The translations under genes and the position numbers were made by a program. From Nonomuraea solani (GTDB lineage Bacteria; Actinomycetota; Actinomycetes; Streptosporangiales; Streptosporangiaceae): 64,000 bases of DNA. Shown in pieces: positions 1 to 9,039 of the stretch (positions are counted from its first letter, which is position 1; each line of letters begins with the position of its first letter). The notes under the pieces were generated by a model, which searched no databases, had not been told where the DNA came from, and saw nothing but the letters and a program-made list of their open reading frames with translations. Location of the stretch: contig NZ_FNVT01000007.1 of NCBI RefSeq assembly GCF_900108335.1, forward strand, positions 186,001-250,000. Reading direction: 5' to 3'.

Positions 1-86
1 ATGCGGTTCATCGGCCGGGAAGCGGACGAGGGACCGCTGCCCCATGGGTGCTCACGCGATGGGCGATGCCACGGGGGTAGGGGCCG

Positions 87-1988
87 GTGATCGAGGCACT
101 GGAGTGGGCTCTCCAGGACGGAGAGCACGCGCTGCTCGTCAAGGGGGACATGCGGCGGGCGCGCGAACGGTTCGACGTCGCCTACCGCGAGGCCGCGCAG
201 CAGGGCGACGGGCCCGCCATGGCCCGGGCCGCGCTGGGCCTGGGCGGGATGTGGGTGCACGAGCACAGGACGGCGGCCGGGGCCGCGATGGTACGGGTGC
301 GCCAGCGGGAGGCGCTCGCCCAGGTCGACCCCGGCTCCTCCCTGGCGCTGCGGCTGCGCGTGAGGCTGGCCGCCGAGGAGGACTACCGGGGCGGCGGCCT
401 CGACGCGATCCTCGCGCTGCTGTCCGAGACCAGGGCGTCGGGCGATCCGGTGGCGCTGGCCGAGGCGCTGCGCCTGGCCCACCACTGCGTGCTGGGCCCC
501 GGGCACGGAGCGCGGCGGCTGGAGCTGGCCAGGGACCTGATCGGGGTGGCCTCCCGTACGGGCCGCCGCGCCGACCTGCTCACCGGCCTGCTCTGGTACG
601 CCGTGGACCTGCTCCTCGAAGCCGACCCGCACGCCGAGCGGGCCGTGGCCGAGCTGCGCCTCGCGCTGGACGGCGAGGACCACCAGGCGATCCGGTACGT
701 GCTCGGCGCCATCGAAGTCATGCTGAGCATCCGCGCCGGCCGGTTCGCCCAGGCCGAGCAGCGGGCGGCTGCCTGCCACGAGCTGGGCGTGGCGGCCGGC
801 GACCACGACGCCACCGGCTGGTACGGCTGCCAGCTCGTCACCGTCCGCTGGTACCAGGGCCGCGTCGGCGACCTCGTCCCCCTCCTGACCGACCAGCTGG
901 CCTCGCCCCAGCTCAGCGCGGTGGACGACTTCCCCTACGCGGGCCTGGCGCTGGCCGCCGCGGCGGCGGGCGACCGGCGGATGGCCGAGAGCATGCTGGC
1001 CCGGCTGCGCGGCAGCGTCCTGGCCGATCTGCCGCGCACGGGGACGTGGCTGCCGTCCATGTACGCGATCGTGGAGGCCGCCGATCTGCTGGCCGACGCC
1101 GAGCTGGCGGCGGGGGCGGCGAAGCTACTGGCCCCGTACGCGGACCTGCCCGTGGTCGCCGGCCCCGGCGTGGCCTGTCTCGGCTCGGTCAGCCACAGCC
1201 TGGGCGTGGCCGCGATCACCACGGGCGACCTGGACGCGGCCGTCGGCCACCTGCGCGCCGCCGTCCACGGCAACCTGGCGCTGGGCCACTGGCCCGCCGT
1301 GGCCCTGTCGCGCTCCCGCCTCGGCCAGGCGCTGGCGCTGCGCGACGGGCCCAGGAACGAGGGGGCGCGCCGGCAGCTCACACAGGCCGAGCAGGAGGCC
1401 AGAGCGCAGGACATGGTGCTGCCCCGGTACGTCACCGGCCCGCTGACCTGCCGCCCGTCCGGCACGCAGTGGCGGGTCGAGCTGGGCCCGCGCTCGGTGC
1501 TGGTCGACCACAGCGTGGGCCTGCTGCACCTGGCGGTGCTGCTGGCCAACCCCGGCCAGGAGATCCCGGCGGCCGAGCTGGCGGCGGGCCCGGCCGTGGC
1601 GGCTTCGGCCGGATCCGCCGCCGGCCCGGCGGAAGCCGCGGCCGCCGGGTCCGCGCAGCCGGTGCTGGACGGGCCCGCCGGGCGGGCGTACCGGAACCGG
1701 CTGGCGCGGCTCGACGCCGAGATCGCGGAGCTGGAGTCCGGCTCCAAGCGCCGGCAGGCGCAGGCGCGGCGGACCGAGCGCGACTGGCTGATCGCCGAGC
1801 TGGCCTCGGCGACCGGGCTGGGCGGGCGGGCGCGCAGTTTCACCGGCAGCGAGGAGCGCGCCCGCACGGCCGTGGGCAAGGCCATCCGGCGGGCCATCGA
1901 CCGCGTCGCGATAGCCGATCCCGTCATCGGCGACGAGCTGCGCGCGACCGTGCGCACCGGCGTGCGCTGCTCGTACCACCCCGGCTGA
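87..1988 (+). CDS. Helical-repeat protein with the C-terminal domain of LuxR/AAA-type regulators, no ATPase domain
   Basis: This 633-residue protein is mostly Ala/Leu/Arg-rich helical repeat of TPR type (about residues 1-440). After it comes a short winged-helix-like segment (about 455-490, with LLHLAVLLANPGQEIPAAEL). The tail holds a charged helix pair and ends in a TVRTGVRCSYHPG-like motif. That tail is the usual end of large actinomycete LuxR-type or AAA regulators, but here the P-loop ATPase and the LuxR HTH are missing. The GTG start is chosen because an in-frame TAG lies at 78-80 and a G-rich Shine-Dalgarno stretch lies just upstream. No target can be named. A role in regulation or protein scaffolding is inference. 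It runs in the same direction as the mre cluster, 113 bases upstream. Confidence 0.75.
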   Translation: MIEALEWALQDGEHALLVKGDMRRARERFDVAYREAAQQGDGPAMARAALGLGGMWVHEHRTAAGAAMVRVRQREALAQVDPGSSLALRLRVRLAAEEDYRGGGLDAILALLSETRASGDPVALAEALRLAHHCVLGPGHGARRLELARDLIGVASRTGRRADLLTGLLWYAVDLLLEADPHAERAVAELRLALDGEDHQAIRYVLGAIEVMLSIRAGRFAQAEQRAAACHELGVAAGDHDATGWYGCQLVTVRWYQGRVGDLVPLLTDQLASPQLSAVDDFPYAGLALAAAAAGDRRMAESMLARLRGSVLADLPRTGTWLPSMYAIVEAADLLADAELAAGAAKLLAPYADLPVVAGPGVACLGSVSHSLGVAAITTGDLDAAVGHLRAAVHGNLALGHWPAVALSRSRLGQALALRDGPRNEGARRQLTQAEQEARAQDMVLPRYVTGPLTCRPSGTQWRVELGPRSVLVDHSVGLLHLAVLLANPGQEIPAAELAAGPAVAASAGSAAGPAEAAAAGSAQPVLDGPAGRAYRNRLARLDAEIAELESGSKRRQAQARRTERDWLIAELASATGLGGRARSFTGSEERARTAVGKAIRRAIDRVAIADPVIGDELRATVRTGVRCSYHPG

Positions 1989-2053
1989 CCTGCGGCGATG
2001 TCGGAGGGTACGGACTTAATACGTTTGTGGGGAATTCCCTGCGGGCAACGCGA

Positions 2054-2076
2054 GGGCAGGCAGTGTCCCCCTGCCC
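2054..2076. other. Inverted repeat in the mreB leader
   Basis: GGGCAGG (2054-2060) and CCTGCCC (2070-2076) form a 7-bp stem with a 9-base loop, about 25 bases before the mreB start. It could be a weak terminator for the upstream gene or a leader stem-loop. There is no T-run and no further evidence for either. Confidence 0.35.
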
Positions 2077-2101
2077 CACCCGGTCGAAAGGCTGTGCGGC
2101 A

Positions 2102-3334
2102 ATGGCATTCGCATGGGCTCTTCTCGGTCATGACATAGCGGTTGATCTCGGGACAGCCAACACTCTGGTGTACGTCCGCAGGAAGGGCATCGTGCTGAAC
2201 GAGCCCTCCGTCATCGCGATCAACCTGCACAAGAACACAGTCGTCGCCGTCGGCAAGGCGGCCAAGCGCATGATGGGCCGCACTCCCCCGCACATCGCCA
2301 CGATCAGGCCGCTGAAGGACGGCGTGATCGCGGACCTCGACGCGGCGGAGCGCATGCTGCGGATGTTCATCCAGAAGGCCCACCCGAGCCGGTTCCTGGC
2401 CAAGCCGCGCATCGTCGTGGCGGTCCCGAGCGGCACCACCTCGATCGAGCAGCGGGCGGTCAAGGAGGCCGCCTACGAGGCCGGCGCGCGCCGGGTGCAC
2501 ATCATCGAGGAGCCGATGGCGGCGGCGATCGGCGCCGGGCTGAAGGTCGGCGAGGCCACCGGCAACATGGTCGTGGACATCGGCGGCGGCACCACCGAGG
2601 TCGCGATCGTCTCGATGAGCGGCGTGGTGGTGGCCAAGTCGCTGCGCGTCGGCGGTGACGAGCTCGACGAGGCGATCATCACGTACACCAAGAAGGAGCA
2701 CGCGCTGCTGCTCGGCGACCGCACCGCCGAGCGGCTGAAGATCGACCTGGGCATGGTGCGTCCCGCGCCTGTGAGCGCCCGCGACGCCGACTCCTCACCG
2801 AAGGGCCGGCACCGGGTCGGCGTCGCCGCGCCGGGCGACGCCGGCCCGGTCATGACCGCGGACGACGAGCTCCCCGAGCCGCCGCCCGCGCCGCGAAGCT
2901 GGAACCCGTTCAGGCCGCGGCCCAAGCCCGAGAGCGTGCCGCCGAGCGCCGCGCCGCGCCCGCTCGACCTGCGGACCTCCGCCCCGGTACGCGGCCGTGA
3001 CCTCGTCAGCGGCCTGCCGAAGACCGCGACCCTCACCTCCGAGGAGATCAGCGAGGCCATCGAGGACCAGGTGCAGTCCATCATCGACGCGGTGCAGACG
3101 ACGCTGGACCAGTGCCCGGCCGAGCTGGCCGGCGACCTGCTGGACAACGGCATCGTGCTGACCGGCGGCGGCGCCCTGTTACGGGGCCTGGCCGAGCGGA
3201 TGGGCGACGCGACCGGCATGCCCATCCGGGTCGTGGACAAGCCGTTGTACTCGGTGGCGCTGGGCGCCGGGCGTTGCGTGGAGCGCTTCCAGGCGATGCG
3301 CGACGTGCTGCTGCCCGATTGGTCACGGCGGTGA
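2102..3334 (+). CDS. mreB: Rod-shape actin homologue MreB with a large internal insertion
   Basis: MreB is a bacterial actin that polymerises on the inner membrane and organises wall synthesis; in sporulating actinomycetes it mainly acts in spore-wall formation. Actin-fold signatures are clear: DLGTANTLVYV near residue 15, the phosphate loop DIGGGTTEVAI near 160, and LTGGGALLRGL near 355. The protein is 410 residues, against about 340 usually. The extra length is a Pro/Arg/Ala-rich stretch at about residues 219-293, between TAERLKIDLG and the conserved VRGRDLVSGLPKT. It reads in frame with normal codon use. The ATG at 2102 begins MAFAWALLGHDIAVDLG; a weak GAAAGG lies upstream. The stop overlaps the mreC GTG. 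First gene of the mreBCD-pbp2-rodA cluster. Confidence 0.95.
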   Translation: MAFAWALLGHDIAVDLGTANTLVYVRRKGIVLNEPSVIAINLHKNTVVAVGKAAKRMMGRTPPHIATIRPLKDGVIADLDAAERMLRMFIQKAHPSRFLAKPRIVVAVPSGTTSIEQRAVKEAAYEAGARRVHIIEEPMAAAIGAGLKVGEATGNMVVDIGGGTTEVAIVSMSGVVVAKSLRVGGDELDEAIITYTKKEHALLLGDRTAERLKIDLGMVRPAPVSARDADSSPKGRHRVGVAAPGDAGPVMTADDELPEPPPAPRSWNPFRPRPKPESVPPSAAPRPLDLRTSAPVRGRDLVSGLPKTATLTSEEISEAIEDQVQSIIDAVQTTLDQCPAELAGDLLDNGIVLTGGGALLRGLAERMGDATGMPIRVVDKPLYSVALGAGRCVERFQAMRDVLLPDWSRR

Positions 3335-4125
3335 GGCGGGCGTTCGTCCTGCTCGTGCTCGCCACCGCCGTCCTCCTCGTCGTGGTCGATCGCACGGTCG
3401 CGCCGCTGGAGCCGCTGCGCGAGGCCGGTGCGACGGTGTACGGGACGGCTCAGGCCGCGGCCGGCGCGGTCACCCGGTCGTTCGGTGGCGAGGGGCGGCT
3501 GCGGGCGCTGGAGCAGGAGAACGCCCGGCTGCGGGCGGATTTAACGGCCTCGGGCACGCGCGGGCTCGGCACGGACGCGGGCACGGCGTTGGGCACGGCC
3601 TTGGGCACGCGCACGGCGGGCGGGGCCACGACGGGCCCGGCCCGGCATCGAGGGGTGGCCGCGCACGTCGTCGGCTTCGGGGCCGGGCAGCGGCTCACCA
3701 TCGACGCCGGTTCGGCGGCCGGCGTCGTGCGCGACGTGACCGTGCTGAACGCCGACGGCCTCATCGGCAAGGTCACCTGGGCGGGCGCCGCGACGGCCTC
3801 GGTGTCTCTGATCACCGACCCGGCCTCGTCCGTGGGCGCGCGCATGGCGGGCTCGGGCGAGCTGGGCGTGGTCACCGGCCTGCCGGGCGAGACACGGCTG
3901 CGGCTCAGCCTGTTCGATCCGCACGCGCCGCTGAAGGTGGGCGACCAGGTGGTGACGCTCGGGTCCGCGGGCGCCCGGCCGTACGTGGCCGGGGTGCCCA
4001 TCGGCACGGTCGCCGCGATCGAGAGCGTGCCGGGCGCGGCCACCCGCACGGCGCTGGTGCGGCCCGCCGCCCGGCTCTCCGCGCTCGGCCTCGTCGCGGT
4101 GATCGTGCCGCGGTCCGGGAGGTGA
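3331..4125 (+). CDS. mreC: Rod-shape protein MreC
   Basis: MreC is a bitopic membrane protein whose extracytoplasmic beta domains bind PBP2 and link it to MreB. The protein has 264 residues. One N-terminal membrane segment (about 4-21, FVLLVLATAVLLVVV) is followed by a short coiled coil (about 48-66, EGRLRALEQENARLRADL). A Gly/Ala/Thr-rich linker leads to the beta-rich MreC domain (VLNADGLIGKVTWAGAATASV, then RLSLFDPHAPLKVGDQVVTLG). The GTG at 3331 overlaps the mreB stop as GTGA, so translational coupling is likely; a TTG at 3319 is a less likely start. mreD begins 4 bases after the stop. Confidence 0.92.
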   Translation: MRRAFVLLVLATAVLLVVVDRTVAPLEPLREAGATVYGTAQAAAGAVTRSFGGEGRLRALEQENARLRADLTASGTRGLGTDAGTALGTALGTRTAGGATTGPARHRGVAAHVVGFGAGQRLTIDAGSAAGVVRDVTVLNADGLIGKVTWAGAATASVSLITDPASSVGARMAGSGELGVVTGLPGETRLRLSLFDPHAPLKVGDQVVTLGSAGARPYVAGVPIGTVAAIESVPGAATRTALVRPAARLSALGLVAVIVPRSGR

Positions 4126-4129
4126 TCCC

Positions 4130-4606
4130 GTGGGACTGGTGTCGCTGCTGCTCGCGGCGCCGCTGCTGCAGGTGCTGCTGGTCAACCGCGCCCCGTGGGG
4201 CGGGCCCGACCTGGTGACGCTGGCCGTGCTCTGGCTGGCGCTGGCCAGGGGGCCGGTCTGGGGGTGCGCCGCGGGCCTGGCCGGCGGGCTGGCCGCCGAC
4301 GTGGCACCGCCCGCCGACGGCACGGTGGGGCGGGCGGCGCTGGTGCTGTCGCTCACCGGGCTGCTGGCGGGATGGTGGTCAGAACGCCGTTCACCGGCGG
4401 GCGCGGCCCGGCTGCTGGTAGCCGCCGCGGGCGCCGCGCTGGGCGTCGTCCTGCTGGGCGCGGCGGCGGTCGCGCTCGGCGACGAGCCGTGGCGATCGGC
4501 GATGGCCGGGCTGCCTCTGGTGCTGGCCTGGACGGTGGCCGCCGCCGTCGCGGGCGCCGCGCTCATCCGCCGGCGGCCCGCCAGGGTGGTGCCGCACCGT
4601 GTCTAG
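4130..4606 (+). CDS. mreD: Rod-shape protein MreD
   Basis: A 158-residue integral membrane protein with five or so hydrophobic helices and almost no soluble parts. It starts with MGLVSLLLAAPLLQVLLVN, as MreD proteins do. MreD is the third membrane part of the elongation complex. The call rests on size, topology and its place between mreC and the PBP2 gene, since MreD sequences are poorly conserved. It starts with GTG, and its last 8 bases overlap the PBP2 gene. Confidence 0.88.
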   Translation: MGLVSLLLAAPLLQVLLVNRAPWGGPDLVTLAVLWLALARGPVWGCAAGLAGGLAADVAPPADGTVGRAALVLSLTGLLAGWWSERRSPAGAARLLVAAAGAALGVVLLGAAAVALGDEPWRSAMAGLPLVLAWTVAAAVAGAALIRRRPARVVPHRV

Positions 4607-6452
4607 CGCCCGGTTGTTCCTGTTGCGGCTGGTGGTCACGGCCATGCTGCTCACGCTGACGGGCCGGCTCTGGTATCTGCAGGTGGTCAGCGGCGACCGG
4701 TACGTGCGGGCGGCGGCCGACGTACGGATCAGGACCGTGTCGCTGCCGCCCACCCGGGGCCAGATCCTCGACGTGGCCGGGCGTCCCCTGGTGACGAACA
4801 GGACGCGGCCGGTGGTCACGGTGGACGCCGTGGCGCTGGCCCACCAGCCGGACGGCGGCCGGGCGGTGCTGGCGCGGCTCGGCGAGGTGCTGGGGCAGCC
4901 GGAGCGGCAGCTCGCCGAGAAGGTACGCCCGTGCGGGCCGGAAGTGGCGCAGCCGTGCTGGCAGGGCTCGCCGTACGAGCCGATCCCCGTCGCCGAGGGC
5001 GTCACGGTGCCGCTGGCGCTGCAGATCAGCGAACGCCAGCAGGACTTCCCGGGCGTCCGTACGGAGCTGCGCCCGGTCCGCGTCCATCCCCTGGGCCGGG
5101 CGGCCGCCCACACGCTCGGATACGTGCAGGGCGTCAAGGGCCGCGACGGCCTTGAAGCGGTGTACGACCGGGAGCTGGCCGGGCGGGCGGGCCGCCGCGA
5201 CGTGGCCGTCGACAACACCGGCCAGGTCACCAGGACGATCCGCGAAGACCGGCCCGTCCCCGGGAACACGCTCGTGACCGGCATCGATTCCCGCATCCAG
5301 GCCATCGCCGAGCGCGCGCTCGGCGATGGCCTGTCGAGCAGCGGCGGCTCGTCCGGCGCGGCGGTGGTGCTGGAGTCGGGCACCGGGCGGGTGGTCGCGC
5401 TGGCCGGGCGGCCCTCCTACGACCCGGCCGTGTGGATCGACGGCGTGACGGCCCGCGAGTACAAGGCGCTGCCGCTGCTGTCGCAGGCCGTGCGGGGCGA
5501 GTGGGCGCCGGGCTCCACGTGGAAGGTCGCCTCGGTGGTGGCCGCCGCGTCAGCCGGGTACGGCCTCGGCGCCACCTACGACTGCCCCAGCGGCTACACC
5601 GTGGGTGACCGGGTGTTCAGGAACTTCGGCAGCGCGAACCTGGGCCTGATGACCATGCACGGCGCGCTCGTGCGGTCGTGCGACACGATCTTCTACCGGC
5701 TCGCCGACGAGCTGTGGCGGCGCGGCTCCGGCGCCCTGCAGGAGACCGCGCGCGGGTTCGGCTTCGGCCGGCCGACCGGTGTGGACCTGCCCGGCGAGGC
5801 CGCCGGCGCGGTGCCCGGCGCGGCCGCGAAGAAGGCCCTCTGGCGCGCGACGCGCGCGGAGAGCTGCCGCCGGGCCGTCAAGGGCTATCCGGAGCAGGCG
5901 GATCGGGGGCGGGCGGCGTACCTGACGGCGATCGCCAGGGAGAACTGCCGGGGCGGCGGCGTGTGGCGGGGTGGCGACGCGGCGAACCTGTCGATCGGGC
6001 AGGGCGGCGTGCTGGTCACGCCGCTGCAACTGGCGCGGGCGTACGCGGCCATCGCCAATGGCGGCACACTGTACAGCCCGCGCGCCGGGCTGCGCGTCGT
6101 GCGCCCGGACGGGACGTCGGTGCGGACGATCACGCCGCCGGTGGCCGGGCGGCTGCCCGCCTCCGCGGGGACGCTGCGGTTCATCCGCCAGGCCCTCGCC
6201 CAGGTGCCCAGGTCCGGTACGGCGGAGGGGGCCTTCAAGGGGTTCCCGTTCGGCAAGATCGCCGTGGCGGGGAAGACGGGCACGGCGGAGTCGTTCGGGC
6301 ATCGGGACACCTCCTGGTTCGCCTCGTTCGCCCCGGATCCGGCGTACACGGTGGTCGTGGTCCTGTCGGAGGGCGGCAGGGGCGCCGAGGGCGCGGCGCC
6401 GGCGGCGCGCGCCATCTGGGAGGGCATCCTCGGCCTGCGGGAGCGGCGATGA
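4599..6452 (+). CDS. mrdA: Class B penicillin-binding protein 2 (elongation transpeptidase)
   Basis: Peptidoglycan D,D-transpeptidase of the elongasome, partner of RodA. It has 617 residues. A single membrane anchor (about 5-25) precedes a PBP dimerisation domain (about 45-210, with LPPTRGQILDVAGRPLVTNR). The transpeptidase domain follows. Its three active-site motifs are readable: STWK with the acyl-accepting Ser306 and Lys309, the SxN-type motif as Ser360-Cys-Asp, and Lys559-Thr-Gly. SCD in place of SCN or SSN at motif two is a variant. The GTG start overlaps mreD by 8 bases and the stop overlaps the rodA ATG as ATGA. Confidence 0.93.
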   Translation: MSSARLFLLRLVVTAMLLTLTGRLWYLQVVSGDRYVRAAADVRIRTVSLPPTRGQILDVAGRPLVTNRTRPVVTVDAVALAHQPDGGRAVLARLGEVLGQPERQLAEKVRPCGPEVAQPCWQGSPYEPIPVAEGVTVPLALQISERQQDFPGVRTELRPVRVHPLGRAAAHTLGYVQGVKGRDGLEAVYDRELAGRAGRRDVAVDNTGQVTRTIREDRPVPGNTLVTGIDSRIQAIAERALGDGLSSSGGSSGAAVVLESGTGRVVALAGRPSYDPAVWIDGVTAREYKALPLLSQAVRGEWAPGSTWKVASVVAAASAGYGLGATYDCPSGYTVGDRVFRNFGSANLGLMTMHGALVRSCDTIFYRLADELWRRGSGALQETARGFGFGRPTGVDLPGEAAGAVPGAAAKKALWRATRAESCRRAVKGYPEQADRGRAAYLTAIARENCRGGGVWRGGDAANLSIGQGGVLVTPLQLARAYAAIANGGTLYSPRAGLRVVRPDGTSVRTITPPVAGRLPASAGTLRFIRQALAQVPRSGTAEGAFKGFPFGKIAVAGKTGTAESFGHRDTSWFASFAPDPAYTVVVVLSEGGRGAEGAAPAARAIWEGILGLRERR

Positions 6453-7585
6453 CCTTGAGGGCCGAGAAGCGGCGGATCGTGTGGGCGCCCTCGCTGGCCG
6501 CGCCCGACCGGATGCTGACGCTGCTGGCCCTCGCCCTGTCCGGGGTCGGGCTGCTGCTGGTGTGGTCGGCGACCCGGCTGTCGGGCGGGCACGGGCTGCT
6601 GCTGCGGCAGGCGGGCGCCGTCGGTGCCGGGCTGGTGCTCATGTGGCTGGTGTCGCGGGTGGATCTGCGGGTGCTGCGGGCGTACGTGCCGCTCGTGTAC
6701 GTGCTCGCGCTGCTGTCCCTGGCCGGGGTGCTGAGCCCGCTGGGCGTGCGGGTGAACGGGGCGCACTCGTGGATCGTGCTCGCGCCCGGGGTGCGGTTCC
6801 AGCCGTCGGAGTTCGCCAAGGTGGCCCTGGCGCTGGCGTTCGCGGTGCCGCTGGGCGAACTGCGCGACGGGCAGCGGCGGCCGGGGTTCGGCGGGGTGCT
6901 GCTCGCGCTGGTGCTGGCCGCGGTGCCGATCGGGCTGATCGCGCTGCAGCCCGACCTCGGGACGATGCTGGTGTTCGCGGCCATGGTGGCGGGCGCGCTG
7001 CTGGTGTCGGGGGCGCCCAAGCGGTGGCTGCTGGTCCTCGGGGTGGGGGCGGCGGGGGCGGCCGTGGCGGCGTGGAAGCTGGGGCTGGTCCGGCCGTACC
7101 AGCTCGAACGGCTGCTCGTGCTGGCCGACCCGGGAGCCGACCCGGGCGGCGTCGGGTACAACGCCGCCCAGGCGCGCATCGCGATCGGCTCCGGCGGGCT
7201 CACCGGCAAGGGGCTGTTCAACGGGGAGCAGACGGCCGGGCACTTCGTACCGGAGCAGCACACCGACTTCATCTTCACGGTCGCGGGCGAGGAGCTCGGG
7301 TTCGCCGGGGCCGCGCTGATCCTGCTGGCCGTGCTGGCGCTGCTGTGGCGCGGGTTGTCGATCGCGCGGCACAGCGCCTCGCCGTACGGGACCGTGCTGG
7401 CCGGCGGGATCGTGTCGTGGATCGCCTTCCAGACGTTCGTGAACGTGGGCATGACCGTGGGCCTCATGCCGATCGTGGGCGTGCCGCTGCCGTTCGTCTC
7501 CTACGGCGGCTCCGCCACGGTGGCCGGGCTGCTGGCCATCGGGCTGTTACAGGCGGTGCACCGGACCAAGGCCATGCAGTCGTAG
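6449..7585 (+). CDS. rodA: SEDS-family peptidoglycan glycosyltransferase RodA
   Basis: RodA polymerises lipid II into glycan strands and works with PBP2. It has 378 residues and about ten membrane helices. SEDS motifs are present: RFQPSEFAKVALALAFA, LQPDLGTMLVF, the conserved EQHTDFIFTVAGEELGF, and the C-terminal VGLMPIVGVPLPFVSYGGSA. The ATG overlaps the PBP2 stop (ATGA). The last 39 bases overlap the convergent amidohydrolase gene, which leaves no room for a separate terminator between them. Confidence 0.94.
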   Translation: MTLRAEKRRIVWAPSLAAPDRMLTLLALALSGVGLLLVWSATRLSGGHGLLLRQAGAVGAGLVLMWLVSRVDLRVLRAYVPLVYVLALLSLAGVLSPLGVRVNGAHSWIVLAPGVRFQPSEFAKVALALAFAVPLGELRDGQRRPGFGGVLLALVLAAVPIGLIALQPDLGTMLVFAAMVAGALLVSGAPKRWLLVLGVGAAGAAVAAWKLGLVRPYQLERLLVLADPGADPGGVGYNAAQARIAIGSGGLTGKGLFNGEQTAGHFVPEQHTDFIFTVAGEELGFAGAALILLAVLALLWRGLSIARHSASPYGTVLAGGIVSWIAFQTFVNVGMTVGLMPIVGVPLPFVSYGGSATVAGLLAIGLLQAVHRTKAMQS

Positions 7586-8530
7586 CAGGTTCTCGCCCAG
7601 GATCTTGCGCTTGGCCTGGTCGGTGAGCTGCGGATAGCCGTAGCCCTCGCACAGGTCCTGCGGGATCTGGAAGTCCCTGAACGCCCTCAGCGCCCACTGC
7701 GGATGGAAGATCGGCGCCTCCGAGCCGTAGATGATCTTGTCTTCGCCGCACCAGAAGAGCAGCTTGCCGATGATCTCGGCGAACATCCTGGGCGCCCTGA
7801 CGATGAAGTTGATCGTGGCCGCCAGGTCGGCGTACAGGTTGGGGTAGCGGATGAGCTGCCAGCAGGTCTCGTCGAGGAACGGCAGGCCGACGTGGAAGAT
7901 GACGAAGTTGATGTCGGGGAAGTTGGCGGCGGCGCCGTCCATGTCCCACGTCTGGGTGTGCTCGATCGGCTGCGGGCCCAGCGGGACGCCCTTGTGCACG
8001 CCGATCAGGTTGACGCCCAGGTCCTGGGCCTTTTCGAAGATCGGGAAGGCCACCCGGGGGTCGTCCATGCGCCACGGGTACGGGGAGCCGTAGTCGTAGC
8101 GGACGTTGTACAGCTTGAAGGCGCGCGCGTTGAACTCCCCCACCTGGCGTTCCATCAGGTCCAGCGCCTTGCGGCCCTCCAGGGGGTTGACCGTGCCCCA
8201 GAAGATCGTCCGGTCGGGGTCGCGGGCGGCCAGCTCGGCGCACTCCTGCCACGGCGACAGGCCGTCGTGGTAGAGGTCGGTGAGTGGCAGCGGCATGGCG
8301 ACCAGCATGTCCGTGTCGGACTCCTCGTACACCATGCGGTGGATGTCGTCGATCGTCCACTGCCGCAGGAACTCCTCGGGCGGCAGCTTGGTCTCGCCCT
8401 CGGGGGTGAGGGTGGTGTGGAAGGCGTACAGGTGGTTGGAGAACATCTGGCCCGCGGAGCCGTAGGCGTTCTTCGGCTCGAAGTTGAACACGTGGGCCAC
8501 GCTGTCGAACACGAAGAAATCGTCGATCAC
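7547..8530 (-). CDS. Amidohydrolase-2 family TIM-barrel metal hydrolase or decarboxylase
   Basis: A 327-residue protein of the amidohydrolase-2 (gamma-resorcylate decarboxylase-like) family. Family features in order: a DSVAHVF-type N-terminal strand motif in place of DxHxH, TIFWGTVNPLEG, VGVHKG (metal His), INFVIFHVGLPFLDE (second His), and KIIYGSEAPIFHPQ near the end. The N-terminal HxH is not canonical, so the metal site is altered. GTG at 8530 is chosen because AGGAGGG lies 7 bases upstream and the start overlaps the DUF59 gene stop (GTGA). The pair probably forms an operon under the divergent IclR regulator. Substrate unknown; an aromatic or small organic acid fits the family. Confidence 0.8.
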   Translation of the reverse strand: MIDDFFVFDSVAHVFNFEPKNAYGSAGQMFSNHLYAFHTTLTPEGETKLPPEEFLRQWTIDDIHRMVYEESDTDMLVAMPLPLTDLYHDGLSPWQECAELAARDPDRTIFWGTVNPLEGRKALDLMERQVGEFNARAFKLYNVRYDYGSPYPWRMDDPRVAFPIFEKAQDLGVNLIGVHKGVPLGPQPIEHTQTWDMDGAAANFPDINFVIFHVGLPFLDETCWQLIRYPNLYADLAATINFIVRAPRMFAEIIGKLLFWCGEDKIIYGSEAPIFHPQWALRAFRDFQIPQDLCEGYGYPQLTDQAKRKILGENLLRLHGLGPVHRL

Positions 8531-8892
8531 CGTAGTTCCCTCCTGATGTAGGCCGACTTGTCGGGCACTCGCGCGGGATCCGGCAGGAAGCGCAGAAGGC
8601 CGGCCGCCCTCGGGGACAGCCGGTCCGTCGTCCAGACCTCGTCCCACACGACCTCGACCTCGGCCTCCCGGATGCCGGGCTGCTCCTCGATGCGCTCACG
8701 TACCTCGGTGAGGACGCGGGCCGCGAACGGGCACCAGCCCGAGGTCAGCAGCAACTCCACCCGGGCCCGGCCGCCGTCCACCTCGACCGACCTGACCAGA
8801 CCCATCTCCACGACGGAAATGCCCTTCTCCCTGCAGCACGGGTCGTAGACCTCGGACAGCGCCTGGCTCGCCCACTGCGGTATCTCCGGCAT
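8527..8892 (-). CDS. DUF59/MIP18-type metal-sulfur cluster assembly protein
   Basis: A 121-residue protein with the DUF59 (PaaD/SufT-like) pattern. VYDPCCREKGISVVEMGLV matches the usual DP-hhDLGLV block. LLTSGWCPFAARVLTEVRERI carries the conserved Cys followed by a helix, and the VVWDEVW strand follows. Proteins of this family help insert Fe-S or other metal centres, and PaaD serves a monooxygenase. Its coupling with the amidohydrolase downstream suggests it matures that enzyme or a partner outside the window (inference). Confidence 0.8.
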   Translation of the reverse strand: MPEIPQWASQALSEVYDPCCREKGISVVEMGLVRSVEVDGGRARVELLLTSGWCPFAARVLTEVRERIEEQPGIREAEVEVVWDEVWTTDRLSPRAAGLLRFLPDPARVPDKSAYIRRELR

Positions 8893-8955
8893 GGCCTCAT
8901 CATGAAACCGGTATGGCCTCTTGGATAGAGATCCGGCCCATATTCGATTTCACAT

Positions 8956-8974
8956 CTTGACGTGCCCGGTCAAG
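8956..8974. promoter_or_regulatory. Inverted repeat between the IclR gene and the amidohydrolase operon, candidate operator
   Basis: CTTGAC (8956-8961) and GTCAAG (8969-8974) are perfect inverted 6-bp arms with a 7-base spacer. They sit in the 147-bp divergent intergenic region. IclR regulators bind palindromes of this kind near their own gene, so this is the best operator candidate. The left arm could also serve as a -35 (TTGACG). Confidence 0.5.
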
Positions 8975-9039
8975 CATTAATCTGCGCTCAGACCGGCACG
9001 TGACGTGAGAGAAGCCGACATGGCGAGAATGCTGGCGAG

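Noticed and set aside
1..90. Open frame from the window edge whose TGA overlaps the GTG at 87
   Set aside because: It could be the end of an upstream gene, but after about ten codons the third-position bias is lost. Too short to support.
44..3334. One continuous open frame that would join 690 extra residues to MreB
   Set aside because: The first 2 kb of that frame is low-complexity Arg/Gly/Ala text antiphase to the real helical-repeat gene at 87-1988. MreB starts at 2102 with a normal N-terminus.
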